Source: an uncultured bacterium
GTDB taxonomy: Bacteria > Bacteroidota > Bacteroidia > Bacteroidales > Bacteroidaceae
DNA length: 13,561 nucleotides
Reading direction: 5' to 3'
Assembly: GCA_905215655.1 (NCBI GenBank)
Contig: CAJMQT010000054.1
Coordinates: forward strand, 1-13,561
Position 1 is the first letter of the stretch. Each line of letters starts with the position of its first letter. Below the pieces are notes generated by a model. It was not told the DNA's origin. It made no database searches and was given only the letters and a program-made list of their open reading frames with translations. Both the position numbers and the translations under genes were made by a program. Shown here piece after piece: positions 12,396 to 13,561 of this stretch.

Positions 12396-13561
12396 ATGTT
12401 ATACTACTTATTCAGGTTCTTGGAGCAGTTCGGCATTCCCGGCTCCCACGTATGGGGATACATCTCTTTCCGTGCCCTTTTGGCGCTGATTTTATCGTTG
12501 GTCATCAGCGCTTGGTTCGGCGAGAAATTCATCAAATACCTCAAAAGCAAACAGATCACCGAGACACAGCGTGACGCCAGCATAGATCCTTTCGGTGTAA
12601 AGAAGATCGGTGTGCCCTCGATGGGCGGCATAATAATCATTGTCGCGATCCTCGTTCCCGTGCTTTTGTTGGGCAGGATGCGCAATATTTACCTTATCCT
12701 TATGATTGTAACGACCGTCTGGCTGGGCTTTCTCGGCGGTTTGGACGATTACATCAAGATATTCCGCCATAACAAAGAAGGACTGCCCGGCAAGTTTAAG
12801 ATAGTAGGACAGATAAGCATCGGACTGATTGTCGGTCTTATCCTGTGGAACAGTCCCGACGCCAAGATCAACGAAAACCTCGCAATCGAGAAGAAGGCAA
12901 ACAAAGAAATAGTTATCAAGCACCGCAGCGAGGCAACCAAATCCCTTAAAACCACCATTCCGTTTGTAAAGGGACACAACCTCGATTACTCGAATATCAT
13001 GAGCTTCTGCGGCAAGTACAAGACGGCGGCAGGCTGGATTTTGTTTGTCGTTATGACCATTCTTGTCGTAACGGCGGTATCCAACGGCGCCAACCTTAAC
13101 GACGGAATGGACGGCATGTGTGCCGGCAACTCGGCAATAATAGGCGTCGCTTTGGGCATTTTTGCCTACGTAAGCAGCCACATCGAATACGCATCTTATT
13201 TGAACATCATGTATATCCCGGGCTCTCAGGAGCTTGTGGTGTTCCTCTGTGCGTTTGTCGGCGCGCTGATAGGTTTCCTTTGGTACAACGCTTATCCGGC
13301 GCAAGTATTCATGGGAGACACCGGCTCCCTGACCATCGGAGGGATCATCGGCGTCTGCGCCGTGATAATTCATAAAGAGCTGATGCTGCCCATTCTCTGC
13401 GGAATATTCTTTGTCGAGAGCCTCAGCGTAATACTCCAAGTGTGGTATGCCAAGCTCGGTACGCGCCACGGCGTAAAGCAGCGCATCTTCAAGCGCACGC
13501 CCATTCACGACACATTCCGGACTCAACAGAGTCAGCTCGACCCTGAAATAAAATATGTTTT
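12396..13561 (+). CDS. mraY: Phospho-MurNAc-pentapeptide transferase MraY (3' end beyond the window)
   Basis: MraY transfers phospho-MurNAc-pentapeptide from UDP to undecaprenyl phosphate, giving lipid I at the inner membrane. The visible 388 codons start at ATG 12396 and run off the right edge; about 30-35 residues are probably missing, judging from the Bacteroides enzyme (about 420). It is a multi-pass protein. Key stretches are ITETQRDASIDPFGVKKIGV (54-73, polyprenyl-phosphate/UDP loop), PSMGGIIII (74-82), GGLDDYIK (114-121, Mg2+-binding DD), NGANLNDGMDGM (230-241) and FMGDTGSL (305-312). PIHDTF (369-374) stands where most bacteria have PIHHHF. A hydrophilic insertion at about 152-205 is absent from the 360-residue E. 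coli enzyme and is typical of Bacteroidetes MraY. It follows murE after 14 bp, so it is in the same operon. Confidence 0.95.
   Translation, partial: MLYYLFRFLEQFGIPGSHVWGYISFRALLALILSLVISAWFGEKFIKYLKSKQITETQRDASIDPFGVKKIGVPSMGGIIIIVAILVPVLLLGRMRNIYLILMIVTTVWLGFLGGLDDYIKIFRHNKEGLPGKFKIVGQISIGLIVGLILWNSPDAKINENLAIEKKANKEIVIKHRSEATKSLKTTIPFVKGHNLDYSNIMSFCGKYKTAAGWILFVVMTILVVTAVSNGANLNDGMDGMCAGNSAIIGVALGIFAYVSSHIEYASYLNIMYIPGSQELVVFLCAFVGALIGFLWYNAYPAQVFMGDTGSLTIGGIIGVCAVIIHKELMLPILCGIFFVESLSVILQVWYAKLGTRHGVKQRIFKRTPIHDTFRTQQSQLDPEIKYV

Overview
The window looks like a chromosomal segment of a member of the Bacteroidales, most probably Prevotellaceae. The evidence is a dcw (division and cell wall) cluster in the order mraZ-rsmH-ftsL-ftsI-murE-mraY, a small two-TM-flank FtsL of the Bacteroidetes type, a long MraY with a large insertion, Bacteroidetes-type promoter elements (TTTG / TAnnTTTG), and two membrane-spanning TPR-HTH regulators of a kind common in this phylum. 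The genus is inference.

Left block, positions 1-4763, all genes on the minus strand. Reading in the direction of transcription: a signal-peptide outer-membrane beta-barrel candidate (4732-4142), then a PlsC-like O-acyltransferase (3752-2925, glsA-like), a GNAT-fold N-acyltransferase (2734-1739, glsB-like), and a membrane-anchored TPR/AraC regulator (1623-124). The two acyltransferases resemble the pair that makes N-acyl and O-acyl glycine lipids in Bacteroides. The gaps in this block are unusually rich in structured DNA. Two arrays of a 22-bp-period AAAAG-N5-CTTTT repeat (1-59 and 3932-4041) bracket the three-gene block. There is also a perfect 33-bp inverted repeat built from TTAATTC heptads (1643-1722) and a G-rich repeat with a canonical G-quadruplex pattern (2848-2917).

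Divergent region, 4733-5017. Good Bacteroidetes promoters face outward for the barrel gene and for the next gene, and a 10-bp element (GAAACGCCGG followed by CGCAAAA) occurs once near each.

Right block, 5018-13561, all genes on the plus strand. First comes a TPR lipoprotein/transmembrane/HTH regulator (5018-6598). Then comes the dcw operon, preceded by three 10-bp-phased GTGG boxes typical of MraZ autoregulation. The operon genes overlap (rsmH/ftsL by 8 bp, ftsL/ftsI by 4 bp) or are closely spaced. They supply 16S rRNA methylation (RsmH), the divisome (FtsL, FtsI) and the early peptidoglycan precursor steps (MurE, MraY). mraY runs off the right edge.

No rRNA, tRNA, CRISPR array, insertion sequence or transposase gene was seen. 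The dcw part is ordinary. The most interesting content is the non-coding repeat architecture around the lipid acyltransferase block.
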